DNA of 64,000 nucleotides from contig NZ_FNVT01000001.1 in NCBI RefSeq assembly GCF_900108335.1, positions 1-64,000 on the forward strand, given 5' to 3'. The notes under the pieces were generated by a model that had not been told where the DNA came from, did no database searches, and was given only the letters and a program-made list of their open reading frames with translations. This document shows, piece after piece, positions 29,735-37,364 of the stretch. Source of the DNA: Nonomuraea solani (GTDB lineage Bacteria; Actinomycetota; Actinomycetes; Streptosporangiales; Streptosporangiaceae). The number at the start of each line of letters is the position of its first letter. Within the stretch, counting starts at the first letter, position 1. Made by a program: the position numbers and the translations under genes.

Positions 29735-30196
29735 TCACCTGGTCGGGCGGAAGTCGGCGGTTGCCTCGTACAGATCGGCTTCTTCGGAGATCTCGACCAT
29801 CCGGTCCAGAGAGGCTCGGCGTTGGTGACGACGGCGCTCCTGGTAGGCCAGCACCTCGCGGAGCAGGATCCGGCGGTGTCGTCCCGGCTGTTCGTAGGGG
29901 ATCTCGCCGCGTTCCAGCAGTCGGACCACTGTCGGCCGGCTCACGCCCAGCAGGTCGGCGGCTTCCTGAGTGGTGAGCGTCTGGTGATGAGGCGCGATCG
30001 TGACCGCCTGTCCGGCGGCCATCGCCAGCACCACCAATTGGACGACCTCGAACACCTCGTCGGGCAGGACGATTCGTTCTCCGGACGCCCCGACCAGCTC
30101 CGCGTGTCCGCCGTGAGCGTGTCGCACCGCATCGGCCAGTTGATCCAGCGGCACCCCAGGCGGAAGAACCGTCCGTTCGACCAGTTCAGCCGTCAT
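29735..30196 (-). CDS. HTH (excisionase-type) antitoxin
   Basis: 153 residues. A helical N-terminal half (V-P-L-D-Q-L-A-D-A-V, L-P-D-E-V-F-E-V) is followed by an excisionase/MerR-like HTH near 90-135: LTTQEAADLLGVSRPTVVRL and E-Q-P-G-R-H-R-R-I. The C-terminal tail should bind the PIN toxin. This two-gene order with a PIN toxin directly downstream is a common actinobacterial toxin-antitoxin layout. ATG 30196 has GGAGG 7 nt upstream. The antitoxin should repress its own promoter. Confidence 0.82.
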   Translation of the reverse strand: MTAELVERTVLPPGVPLDQLADAVRHAHGGHAELVGASGERIVLPDEVFEVVQLVVLAMAAGQAVTIAPHHQTLTTQEAADLLGVSRPTVVRLLERGEIPYEQPGRHRRILLREVLAYQERRRHQRRASLDRMVEISEEADLYEATADFRPTR

Positions 30197-30285
30197 TTGA
30201 GCCTCCTCTCACCATCTCGACTGTAGCAAGAAATCGAACGAAACGAACATGCCCTTCTCCGAGACCGGCCGTGCTTGACTACGCC

Positions 30286-30305
30286 TTGCAATGGATCCAT
30301 TACAA
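30286..30305. promoter_or_regulatory. Palindromic operator upstream of the S33 peptidase
   Basis: TTGCAATGGATCCATTACAA is a 20-bp palindrome with a single mismatched pair. TTGACT (30275-30280) stands 17 bp before CATTAC (30298-30303), so the palindrome overlaps a probable promoter about 100 bp upstream of the GTG start at 30402. No regulator gene is adjacent. Confidence 0.5.
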
Positions 30306-30401
30306 AATGGCAAGCCTTCCCCATACCCAGCGTCACGACCCGATCGCTCGCGGGAGCATCGCAGGGCCTATGACAGGGCCTATGACTGGGAAGGGGGCCG
30401 G

Positions 30402-31991
30402 GTGAAGCGGGTAGTTGGGGTTGTTGCCGGGCTGGTGGTGCTGGTCGCCGGGATCGTGACCGCGGACAGTGCGGTGGCCGACAGGGGGGCGCCGGCTGCG
30501 GCGGTGTGGGGGGCCTGTCCGAAGGTGGCGGGGAAGGCGGTGGCGGCCGATCTGGAGTGTGCCACCGTGCGGGTGCCGCTCGACTACCGCGCCCCCATGG
30601 GGCAGTCGATCAAGATCGCGCTCAACCGGATCAAGGCGAAGGTGTCCAGGGACGCGAACCATCTGGGCACGCTGCTCATCAACCCCGGGGGGCCGGGGTC
30701 GCCGGGGCGGGACCTGACGGAGTACGTCGCCACGCAGCTACCGGTCGACGTGTCCGAGCGGTACGACATCGTGGGGTTCGACCCCCGGGGCGTCGGCGGG
30801 AGTGAGCCGGCCGTGCGCTGCGTGGATCCGGCCGCCTACTACAAGGCGCCGCGGCCCGACGCGGTGCCGCACGGGAAGGCGCACGAGAAGGTGCTGCTCG
30901 CCCGGGCCGCCGAGTACGCCGGCCGCTGCGGCCACCTCTGGTCCTGGCTGCTGCCGCACCTCACCACCGAGAACACCGCCAGGGACATGGACCGCGTCCG
31001 CGCCGCCCTGGGCGAGGAGAAGATCAGCTACCTGGGCTACTCGTACGGCACCTACCTCGGTGCCGTCTACGCCACCCTCTTCCCGAACCGGGTCAAGCGG
31101 CTGATCATGGACAGCACCGTCGACCCCTCCGGCGTCTGGTATGAGTCCAACCTCAAGCAGGACCGCGCCTTCGAGCGCCGCCACCGCCAGTTCCTGGCCT
31201 GGACCGCCAAGCACAACTCCGTGTACAAGCTGGGCGCCGGCACCAAGCAGACGTCGTTCGCCTACTACGCGATGCGCGACCGCCTGCGGGCCCGTCCGGC
31301 GGGTGGCATCGTGGGGCCGAGTGAGCTCGACGACACCTTCACCGTGGCCGGCTACAGCGACAAGGTCTGGCCGCTGTTCGCCCAGGCGTGGTCCTCGTAC
31401 GTGCGCCAGGGCGACACCAAGGGCCTCATCGAGATCTACGACAAGCACGGCAAGCAGGACGCCAAGGACGAGAACGGGTACGCCGTCTACCTCGGTGTCC
31501 AGTGCCGCGACGCGCGGTGGCCGCGCAACTGGGACCGGTGGCGTACGGACATGGACGCGATGCACCGCCGCGCGCCCTTCCTGACCTGGCCGAACGCCTG
31601 GTTCAACGCCCCCTGCGCCTTCTGGCCGGTCAAGGGCGGCAAGCCGGTCGAGGTCCAGGGCTCGAAGAAGCTGCCCCCGGTCCTCATCCTGCAGTCCCGC
31701 GACGACGCCGCGACGCCGTACAAGGGGGCGATGGAGATGGCCAAGCGCTTCCCGACCTCGCGCATGGTGGTCGAGAGCGGGGGCAACCACGGCATCTCGC
31801 TCGGCGGCAACGCGTGCGTGGACGGGCACCTGGCGGCGTACCTGAGGGACGGGTCGCTGCCCAAGCGGGGGGCCACGTGCGCCGCGCTCGCGGAGCCCCG
31901 TCCGGCCGCCCACATGACGTCGGGAGAGCCGAAGTCCGCCGAGCTGCTGGGGCTGCTCGGAGCGCTCGGAGGGCTCACCGGCGGAAGGTGA
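30402..31991 (+). CDS. Secreted S33-family alpha/beta hydrolase (tripeptidyl aminopeptidase-like)
   Basis: 529 residues. A signal peptide (residues 1-25, VVGVVAGLVVLVAGIVTADS) precedes an alpha/beta-hydrolase domain. INPGGPGSPG near 88 forms the oxyanion region, GYSYGTYLG near 212 carries the nucleophile, QSRDDAATP near 432 the Asp and GGNHGIS near 464 the His. The TAP-like C-terminal half is typical of Streptomyces tripeptidyl aminopeptidases, which act outside the cell on peptides. GTG 30402 has AAGGGGG 4 nt upstream; the ATG at 30291 lies inside the palindromic operator and is not credible. It separates ispG from its usual GNAT neighbour. Confidence 0.87.
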   Translation: MKRVVGVVAGLVVLVAGIVTADSAVADRGAPAAAVWGACPKVAGKAVAADLECATVRVPLDYRAPMGQSIKIALNRIKAKVSRDANHLGTLLINPGGPGSPGRDLTEYVATQLPVDVSERYDIVGFDPRGVGGSEPAVRCVDPAAYYKAPRPDAVPHGKAHEKVLLARAAEYAGRCGHLWSWLLPHLTTENTARDMDRVRAALGEEKISYLGYSYGTYLGAVYATLFPNRVKRLIMDSTVDPSGVWYESNLKQDRAFERRHRQFLAWTAKHNSVYKLGAGTKQTSFAYYAMRDRLRARPAGGIVGPSELDDTFTVAGYSDKVWPLFAQAWSSYVRQGDTKGLIEIYDKHGKQDAKDENGYAVYLGVQCRDARWPRNWDRWRTDMDAMHRRAPFLTWPNAWFNAPCAFWPVKGGKPVEVQGSKKLPPVLILQSRDDAATPYKGAMEMAKRFPTSRMVVESGGNHGISLGGNACVDGHLAAYLRDGSLPKRGATCAALAEPRPAAHMTSGEPKSAELLGLLGALGGLTGGR

Positions 31992-31999
31992 CGTCAAGA

Positions 32000-32044
32000 A
32001 AGGGTTACCGTGGGCAGCGCCAGATGAGCTAATCGGTAACCCTT
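32000..32044. terminator. Inverted repeat between S33 peptidase and GNAT gene
   Basis: Perfect 11-bp arms AAGGGTTACCG (32000-32010) and CGGTAACCCTT (32034-32044) with a 23-nt loop. It starts 9 bp after the peptidase stop and ends 17 bp before the GNAT start, so it could be a terminator or an operator next to the TAGTCT box of the GNAT gene. Confidence 0.5.
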
Positions 32045-32060
32045 CGCGTAGTCTGACCTA

Positions 32061-32906
32061 GTGATGCTGCGTACATCGGCGTCGCGCGTGCTCGACGACA
32101 GCGACCGGGACGAGGTTCTCGCCCTGCTGGACAGCGATCCGGTCGCGAACGTCTTCGTCGCCTCCCGGGTGCGGGCCGTCGGACTCAATCCGGCCCGGCT
32201 CGGTGGGCAGATGTGGGGGTTCGGGCAGCGCGGTGGCCTTGTGTCACTCTGTTACGCCGGTGCCAACATGGTGCCGGTGAACGCCGGTCCGGAGGCCGTG
32301 CACGCCTTCGCCGACCGTGCCCGTAAGCAGGGGCGGCGCTGCTCGTCCATCGTGGGGCCGATCGACGCTGTCTCCCTGCTCTGGGAACGGCTGGAGCCGC
32401 ACTGGGGCCGGGCGCGCGCGATCCGCTGGGCTCAGCCGGTCATGGCCACCTCGCGCAAGTCGCCGGTGCCCGCCGATCCGCTCGTACGCCGGGTGCGGCC
32501 GGACGAGTTCGACATCCTGCTGCCCGCGTGCGTGGCGATGTTCACCGAGGAGGTCGGGGTCTCGCCCAACCTCGGTGACGGCGGCGCCCTCTACCGGACC
32601 CGGGTGGCCGAGCTGATCCGGATCGGGCGCTCTTACGCGCGGATCGAGGACGGCCGGGTGGTGTTCAAGGCCGAGGTGGGGGCCGTCACGCCGCAGGCCT
32701 GCCAGATCCAGGGCGTCTGGGTGGCGCCCGACCTGCGCGGGAAGGGTCACGCGGCGGCGGGGATGGCCGCCGTGGTCGAAGCGGCCATGAGCTGTTTCGC
32801 CCCGATCGTCACCCTCTACGTCAACGACTTCAACCGGTCGGCACGGGCCGTCTACCGCAAGGTGGGCTTCCACGAGGTCGACACGTTCATGTCCGTACTT
32901 TTCTAG
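32061..32906 (+). CDS. GNAT family acetyltransferase with DUF4081 N-domain
   Basis: 281 residues. The N-terminal part (residues 1-130, with DSDPVANVFVASRVRAVG) matches the DUF4081-type domain, the C-terminal part is a GNAT fold with acetyl-CoA loop VWVAPDLRGKGHAAAGMAAV near 217 and Y-V-N-D-F-N-R-S-A-R-A-V-Y-R-K-V-G-F. It is the protein that normally follows ispG in actinobacteria (the Rv2867c position in Mycobacterium), so gene order is broken here by inserted genes. GTG 32061 is preceded by TAGTCT and 6 nt, so it is probably leaderless and has its own promoter. Substrate unknown. Confidence 0.85.
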   Translation: MMLRTSASRVLDDSDRDEVLALLDSDPVANVFVASRVRAVGLNPARLGGQMWGFGQRGGLVSLCYAGANMVPVNAGPEAVHAFADRARKQGRRCSSIVGPIDAVSLLWERLEPHWGRARAIRWAQPVMATSRKSPVPADPLVRRVRPDEFDILLPACVAMFTEEVGVSPNLGDGGALYRTRVAELIRIGRSYARIEDGRVVFKAEVGAVTPQACQIQGVWVAPDLRGKGHAAAGMAAVVEAAMSCFAPIVTLYVNDFNRSARAVYRKVGFHEVDTFMSVLF

Positions 32907-32926
32907 ACATGTCCGGGCTTTTCTAG
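32887..32926. repeat. Tandem 20-bp duplication at the end of the GNAT gene
   Basis: TCATGTCCGTACTTTTCTAG (32887-32906) is followed at once by ACATGTCCGGGCTTTTCTAG, 17 of 20 identical. The first copy ends with the GNAT stop; the second supplies the stop codon of the convergent DUF3037 gene. Confidence 0.75.
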
Positions 32927-33300
32927 ATTCGCACCAGCTTGTCGAAGAGCCTGGCCAGCTCCGTGACCGGATCGGCGGTGAGTCCGGCGTGCACCGGGCC
33001 CGTCTGGACGATCGTGCTGCGCGGCGCCGTCAGCCAGCGGAACCTGCCGCCCAGCGGCTCGCCCGCCAGCGGCCCAGGGTCGTCGCCGCAGGCCAGCTCG
33101 TACGCGCTGAGCGCCCGGTCGATCCCGTCGATGTCGGCGTGCGGATCGAGGGCGCGCAGCCGGGCCGGGTCCAGTTCGACCCGGGCGCACAGGTAACCGC
33201 GCGGCTGGCAGTAGAGCAGCACGCCCGCGTTGATCAGCTCGCCCCGCTCGACCTTGGGGATGACGCGGATCACCGCGTACTCGTAGACGTCCCTGGTCAT
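32923..33300 (-). CDS. DUF3037 protein
   Basis: 125 residues with the family signature Y-E-Y-A-V-I-R-V-I-P at the start, GELINAGVLLYCQPRGYL near 20 and a conserved R-F-R-W-L-T-A-P-R-S-T segment near 88. Biochemical function is not known. Its ATG overlaps the stop of the HipA-like gene (shared ATGA), and this pairing is conserved across bacteria, so the two proteins probably work together. Confidence 0.85.
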   Translation of the reverse strand: MTRDVYEYAVIRVIPKVERGELINAGVLLYCQPRGYLCARVELDPARLRALDPHADIDGIDRALSAYELACGDDPGPLAGEPLGGRFRWLTAPRSTIVQTGPVHAGLTADPVTELARLFDKLVRI

Positions 33301-34103
33301 CGGCTGCCGCCTCCCCGCCAGAACTCGCCGACCGAACCGGGGCCGGTCTTCGGCGACAGGTGCTCACTGCGTACGAGCCACTCGCCGTGAGCCCGTTCGA
33401 GCAGATGATCGACGTACGCCCGCCGCACGGCCGCCGGCGAGTCGAAGCCCGGCTCGCCCTCCAGCCATTCGTCCGGCACCAGTGCCGTCACCGTCTCCAG
33501 CAGCTCGGCGGTGATCCTGCGGGCGAGATCGGCGCCGGCGGCCGGCACGTCGCCCGCGTAAGGCGCCAGCACGTGGTCACTCGCGTCGAACGGCCGCTGC
33601 GGGTCGGCGGTGCGCCAGTTGTGGTGGAACCAGAGCGCCGCGCCGTGGTCGATCAGCCAGGTGTCGCGGTGCCAGACCAGCAGGTTGGGGTTGCGCCAGC
33701 TCCGGTCGATGTTGTGGATCAGGCCGTCGAACCACACCAGCCTGGCCGCGAACAGCGGATCGGCGACCCAGGCCAGCGGCTCGAACCCGAGCGCCCCGGG
33801 CAGGAAGTCGACCGCCAGGTTGAGGCCGGTGCTGGCCTTGAGCAGGTCTTGCACCTCCTCGTCCGGCTCCCTGATGCCGAGCTGCGGATCGAGGTCGATG
33901 AGCTTCAGATCGGGGGTCCTGAACCCGAGGCGGCGGGCCAGCTCTCCGGCGATGATCTCGGCGACGAGCACCCGCCGGCCCTGACCCGCCTCGCGGAATT
34001 TCACCACGTATGTGCCCAGGTCGTCGGCCTCGACCACGCCGGGCAGGGACCCGCCCTCCCGCAACGGGGTCACATAACGGGTGGCTGCGATCTTATCCAG
34101 CAC
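33297..34103 (-). CDS. HipA-like kinase-fold protein
   Basis: 268 residues. The N-terminal half has a nucleotide-binding segment (L-G-T-Y-V-V-K-F-R-E near 30, with a Lys and a following E-I-I-A-G-E-L-A-R-R-L-G helix). The catalytic-loop-like segment is LIHNIDRSWRNPNLLV near 130 and a D-H-G metal motif near 152, as in HipA-family Ser/Thr kinases. No separate HipB-type repressor is present, so it is unlikely to be a classical persistence toxin. GTG start preceded by TAGCCT and 6 nt: leaderless. Operon with DUF3037; divergent from MarR. Confidence 0.8.
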   Translation of the reverse strand: MLDKIAATRYVTPLREGGSLPGVVEADDLGTYVVKFREAGQGRRVLVAEIIAGELARRLGFRTPDLKLIDLDPQLGIREPDEEVQDLLKASTGLNLAVDFLPGALGFEPLAWVADPLFAARLVWFDGLIHNIDRSWRNPNLLVWHRDTWLIDHGAALWFHHNWRTADPQRPFDASDHVLAPYAGDVPAAGADLARRITAELLETVTALVPDEWLEGEPGFDSPAAVRRAYVDHLLERAHGEWLVRSEHLSPKTGPGSVGEFWRGGGSR

Positions 34104-34185
34104 GAGATGAGGCTATCGTCCCTTCGCACCGCCCCTGTCCAGGGGCAGCCCGGATCGCTGTCGTGACAGCCAGTAGCCTGGCCAT

Positions 34186-34623
34186 ATGACGGAACGACCT
34201 TTCGAGCTGACCCTGGGCGGAGGGGCGCTGCTCGTACAGGTGGGGCGGGAACTGAACACCGAGACCGAGCGGCGGCTGGCCCCGTTGGGGCTGACGGCCC
34301 AGCAGGCGGCGCTGCTGCTGCACGCGTCCGGCGGCGCCAGCACGCCGAGCCTGCTGAAGACCCGGCTCGGCACGGACACGGCCGGGATGACCCGCCTGTG
34401 CGACCGGCTGCAGGCCAAGGGCCTGCTCCGGCGCGCCCGGCATCCCGAGGACCGGCGCTCGATCGTCATCGAGCTGACCGACGAGGGCCGGGCGCTGGTG
34501 CCGCGCCTGCCGCCGATCTTCGGGCGGATCACCCACCAGGTCTTCGAGGGGTTCTCCCCGGAGGAGATCGCGCGGATGGCGGAGATGCTGCGGCGCATCA
34601 TGACCAACCTGTCCGGGGCGTGA
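34186..34623 (+). CDS. MarR family transcriptional regulator
   Basis: 145 residues: winged HTH with LTAQQAALLLHASGG near 35, LLKTRLGTDTAGMTRLCDRL near 52 and the wing R-R-A-R-H-P-E-D-R-R-S near 83. ATG preceded by TAGCCT and 6 nt, no Shine-Dalgarno, so leaderless. The next TetR gene starts 4 bp after its stop, so the two are co-transcribed. Its target is not evident; the neighbouring HipA-like or oxidoreductase genes are candidates. Confidence 0.87.
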   Translation: MTERPFELTLGGGALLVQVGRELNTETERRLAPLGLTAQQAALLLHASGGASTPSLLKTRLGTDTAGMTRLCDRLQAKGLLRRARHPEDRRSIVIELTDEGRALVPRLPPIFGRITHQVFEGFSPEEIARMAEMLRRIMTNLSGA

Positions 34624-34627
34624 CCGG

Positions 34628-35176
34628 GTGGGGCGGCTGAGCGCGGACGACTGGGCGCGGGCGGCACTGGCGGCGCTGGCCGAGGGCGGGCTGGCGGCCG
34701 TGGCCGTGGAGCCCGTCGCGGTGCGGCTCGGGGTGTCCAAGGGCAGTTTCTACTGGCACTTCGCCAACCGGCGGGCGCTCGTGGAGGCGGCGCTCGCGCG
34801 CTGGGAGGCGTGGACCGAGGAGGTCATCGCGGGGCTGGAAGGCGTACCGGATCCGGTGGTGCGCATGCGGACGCTGCTGGAGCAGGCGTTCGGCGACGCG
34901 CAGGACGCGGCGATCTCCTTCCGGCTGATCAGTGAGGCCGACGATCCCGTGGTCGGCGCGGTGGCGCGGCGGGTGAGCGAGCGGCGGCTGGCGTACATGC
35001 GCAGGACGCTGGAGGAGGCCGGCCAGCGGCCTGAGGAGGCGGCGCGGCGGGTGCTGGCCGGGTACGGGACCTACTTGGGGCTGGCGGCGCTGGTCCGGGT
35101 GGGCGCGGTGGCGGAGGTGCCGCCGGACCTGGTCGAGGTGGCCATGGTGGAGCTGGGGCTCACATCTTCGCGATGA
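34628..35176 (+). CDS. TetR family regulator
   Basis: 182 residues. HTH near 5-50 with VEPVAVRLGVSKGSFYWHF and N-R-R-A-L-V. The short ligand domain contains R-M-R-T-L-L-E-Q-A-F. GTG start, immediately after the MarR gene. Its 3' end overlaps the convergent oxidoreductase gene by 17 bp. A palindrome at 37328-37347 between the neighbouring luciferase-like genes is of the type TetR proteins bind, so it may control those genes. Confidence 0.85.
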   Translation: MGRLSADDWARAALAALAEGGLAAVAVEPVAVRLGVSKGSFYWHFANRRALVEAALARWEAWTEEVIAGLEGVPDPVVRMRTLLEQAFGDAQDAAISFRLISEADDPVVGAVARRVSERRLAYMRRTLEEAGQRPEEAARRVLAGYGTYLGLAALVRVGAVAEVPPDLVEVAMVELGLTSSR

Positions 35177-36032
35177 CCTCCTCGGCGAAGCGCTCCATGG
35201 TGGCGATCTTGAGGTCGAGGGTGCCTTCGCCGTACCGGGCCTTCTCCTCGGGGGTGGCCAGCCACCACGGGGCGGCCATCGTGCCCGTGACGCCCTTGGC
35301 GGCGAAGCGGCGGTAGGTGCCGGCGTCCGGCAGGACCGCCAGCGGCGCGATGATCTCGAACGGCTCGTCGGCCCTTCCATGTTCGGCGAGGTGGCCGCGC
35401 AGGGTGTCGAGGACGGTGTCGAACTGCTCCTCGGTGTAGATGCGGTTGCCGATCCAGCCGTCGCCCAGCTTGGCGGCGCGCCGCAGGGCCGCCTCGCTGT
35501 CGCCGCCCACGTAGACGGGAATGGGAGCGGCCGGGGTGGGGGAGATCGACAGGGGCGGCAGGCCGTCCACGGTCACGGTCTCGCCGGTCCACAGGGCGCG
35601 CAGCACGGGGAGCATGTCGTTCAGCCGCCGGCCGCGGGTGTGGAAGTCCTGGCCGGTGCCCTCGAACTCCTCCTTGCACCAGCCCACCCCGACGCCGAAC
35701 GTCACGCGCTCGCCCGACAGCACCGCGGCCGTGGAGACCTGCTTGGCCACGGTGAACAGGTCACGGGCGGGCGCGATGTAGACGTTCGGGGAGAAGCGCA
35801 GCGTGCTGGTCACGGCCGCCATGGCGCCGATCGTCACCCAGACGTCCGGCCAGTGCGTGCTCGCGTCCCAGCGTGGCCGCCCCGACTTCGAGTACGGGTA
35901 CGGCGAGGCGAAGTCCGCGTAGAAGAGATGATCGGACAGCGTCAGCGTGTCGAACCCGCACCGCTCGGCCGCCCGCGCGAGCTCCAGGAACTGGCCGGTG
36001 TCGACGAACGAGGCTCCCAGCCAGAATTTCAT
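35160..36032 (-). CDS. Luciferase-like (probably F420-dependent) oxidoreductase 1
   Basis: 290 residues, TIM-barrel LLM family. Marks are CGFDTLTLSDHLFYADF near 25, STLRFSPNVYIAPARD near 76, G-V-G-V-G-W near 117 and VYVGGDSEAALRRAAKLGDG near 174. Members use F420 (actinobacteria) or FMN to oxidise or reduce small organic substrates in the cytosol; the substrate is unknown. Its ATG overlaps the stop of the next LLM gene (ATGA), so the two are translated together. Confidence 0.87.
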   Translation of the reverse strand: MKFWLGASFVDTGQFLELARAAERCGFDTLTLSDHLFYADFASPYPYSKSGRPRWDASTHWPDVWVTIGAMAAVTSTLRFSPNVYIAPARDLFTVAKQVSTAAVLSGERVTFGVGVGWCKEEFEGTGQDFHTRGRRLNDMLPVLRALWTGETVTVDGLPPLSISPTPAAPIPVYVGGDSEAALRRAAKLGDGWIGNRIYTEEQFDTVLDTLRGHLAEHGRADEPFEIIAPLAVLPDAGTYRRFAAKGVTGTMAAPWWLATPEEKARYGEGTLDLKIATMERFAEEVIAKM

Positions 36033-37276
36033 CGGAACTCCGGTGCGACCTTGGTGGCGAACAGTTCGAGGTTCCGCTTGACCGTGTCCAGGGGCAGCAC
36101 ACCCTGCTGGCCCTGCATGTACAGCCCGAACCACTCCAGGTCCGGCATCCGGTCCAGCATGCGCTGGATGCCGCGCTTGACGTCGTCGGGGGTGCCGAAC
36201 AGGGCCATCTCGACGTCGTTCATGCGCTTGGCGTCGCCCTTCTCCGGGGAGATGGGCTTGTGCTTCTCGTCCTCCTTCTTGCGCAGCACCTCCAGGTAGC
36301 CGAACGGGCCGAAGAAGGCGGCGAAGTCCTTGGGGATGCTGCGGCCGAAGGTGTTGATGGCGTCCTCGGTGGTGTCGGAGATGCCGACGATCTTCAGGAT
36401 GCCGGTGTGCTCGCCCAGCTTGTAGTCGCGGCCCTGCTTGGCCGACTCCTCCTGGTACAGCTTGGCCTTGGCCGCGTGGTCGTCCGGGTTGGGGGTGAAC
36501 ATCCACGGCAGGATGTTCTCCTGCGCGGCCCTGATCACCGACCGGTCCGAGATCGTGAACGGCTGCCACAGCTCGGGGTACGGGTTCTGGTACGGCCGCG
36601 GGCAGACCGACACCGCCTGCACCTTGTCGTCCTCCGACAGCTCCCCTGGCGCGCCGAAGGTCCTGGTCCACTCGATGGCCGGCCAGCCCTCGATGCCCTC
36701 GTACGGATAGGGCACCTGGTAGTCCAGCACGTCCGACTTGTACCGCAGGCTCTCCTCCGTCCACGCCAGCTTCATGATCTTCAGCACCTCACCGAAGACG
36801 TCGAAGTTGCGCGTGTCGGTGGCCGAGCCGTCGGAGCGGGCGGCGGCCGCGTGCCAGCGCTGGCCCAGGACGTTCATCCAGCGGTTCTGGTAGCCCCGCG
36901 CCACGCCCAGCCGCAGCCGTCCCTTGCAGAACTGGTCGAGCAGCGCCACGTCCTCGGCCGCCCTGATGGGGTCCCAGGCGGGCAGCACCATGCCGAGCGG
37001 CGCGAGCAGGATCCGCTCGGTCCTGGCGGCCAGATCGGTGAGGAACATCAGCGGGTTGACCGAGAACTCCATCCCTTCGGAGTGGAAGTGGTGCTCGGTC
37101 ATCATCAGCGCGTCGAACCCGATCTGGTCGGCGTGGACGGCTATCTCCCGTACCTCGTGCAGCAGTTTCTGGTACGACTCCGTGTCGCGCCCGATCGGGC
37201 GTTTGGCCTTGGCATTCTCCTCGGCCGCATATCCAGAGCCTGGAATCTGGGGATTCAGGAAGATAGAGAACTTCAC
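36029..37276 (-). CDS. Luciferase-like monooxygenase 2 (alkanal monooxygenase type)
   Basis: 415 residues, longer than the standard LLM protein. It has the bacterial-luciferase alpha pattern: M-K-F-S-I-F-L-N-P-Q, GFDALMMTEHHFHSEG near 54, N-P-L-M-F-L-T-D-L-A-A-R-T near 78 and VALLDQFCKGRLRLGVARGY near 111. GTG 37276 has AGAGG 7 nt upstream. First gene of a two-gene operon with LLM 1, divergent from LLM 3. Such sets often degrade xenobiotic, terpenoid or sterol-like substrates; this is inference. Confidence 0.85.
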   Translation of the reverse strand: MKFSIFLNPQIPGSGYAAEENAKAKRPIGRDTESYQKLLHEVREIAVHADQIGFDALMMTEHHFHSEGMEFSVNPLMFLTDLAARTERILLAPLGMVLPAWDPIRAAEDVALLDQFCKGRLRLGVARGYQNRWMNVLGQRWHAAAARSDGSATDTRNFDVFGEVLKIMKLAWTEESLRYKSDVLDYQVPYPYEGIEGWPAIEWTRTFGAPGELSEDDKVQAVSVCPRPYQNPYPELWQPFTISDRSVIRAAQENILPWMFTPNPDDHAAKAKLYQEESAKQGRDYKLGEHTGILKIVGISDTTEDAINTFGRSIPKDFAAFFGPFGYLEVLRKKEDEKHKPISPEKGDAKRMNDVEMALFGTPDDVKRGIQRMLDRMPDLEWFGLYMQGQQGVLPLDTVKRNLELFATKVAPEFR

Positions 37277-37327
37277 CGGGAACCTCTTTCCGCGGGATGG
37301 TCTTCTGCAAGGTACTCTGGAAATCTT

Positions 37328-37347
37328 AACCGAGCAATCGCTTGGTT
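37328..37347. promoter_or_regulatory. Operator-like palindrome between divergent luciferase-like genes
   Basis: AACCGAGCAATCGCTTGGTT: two 8-bp arms around AATC with one mismatch. It lies 18 bp before the ATG of LLM 3 and 52 bp before the GTG of LLM 2. The form is that of TetR operators of actinobacterial lipid and xenobiotic genes; the TetR at 34628 is the nearest candidate. Confidence 0.6.
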
Positions 37348-37364
37348 CATAAGGAGGTCGGCGC

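Noticed and set aside
33297..34103. Classical HipBA persistence module
   Set aside because: No HipB-like HTH partner is adjacent; the coupled gene is DUF3037.
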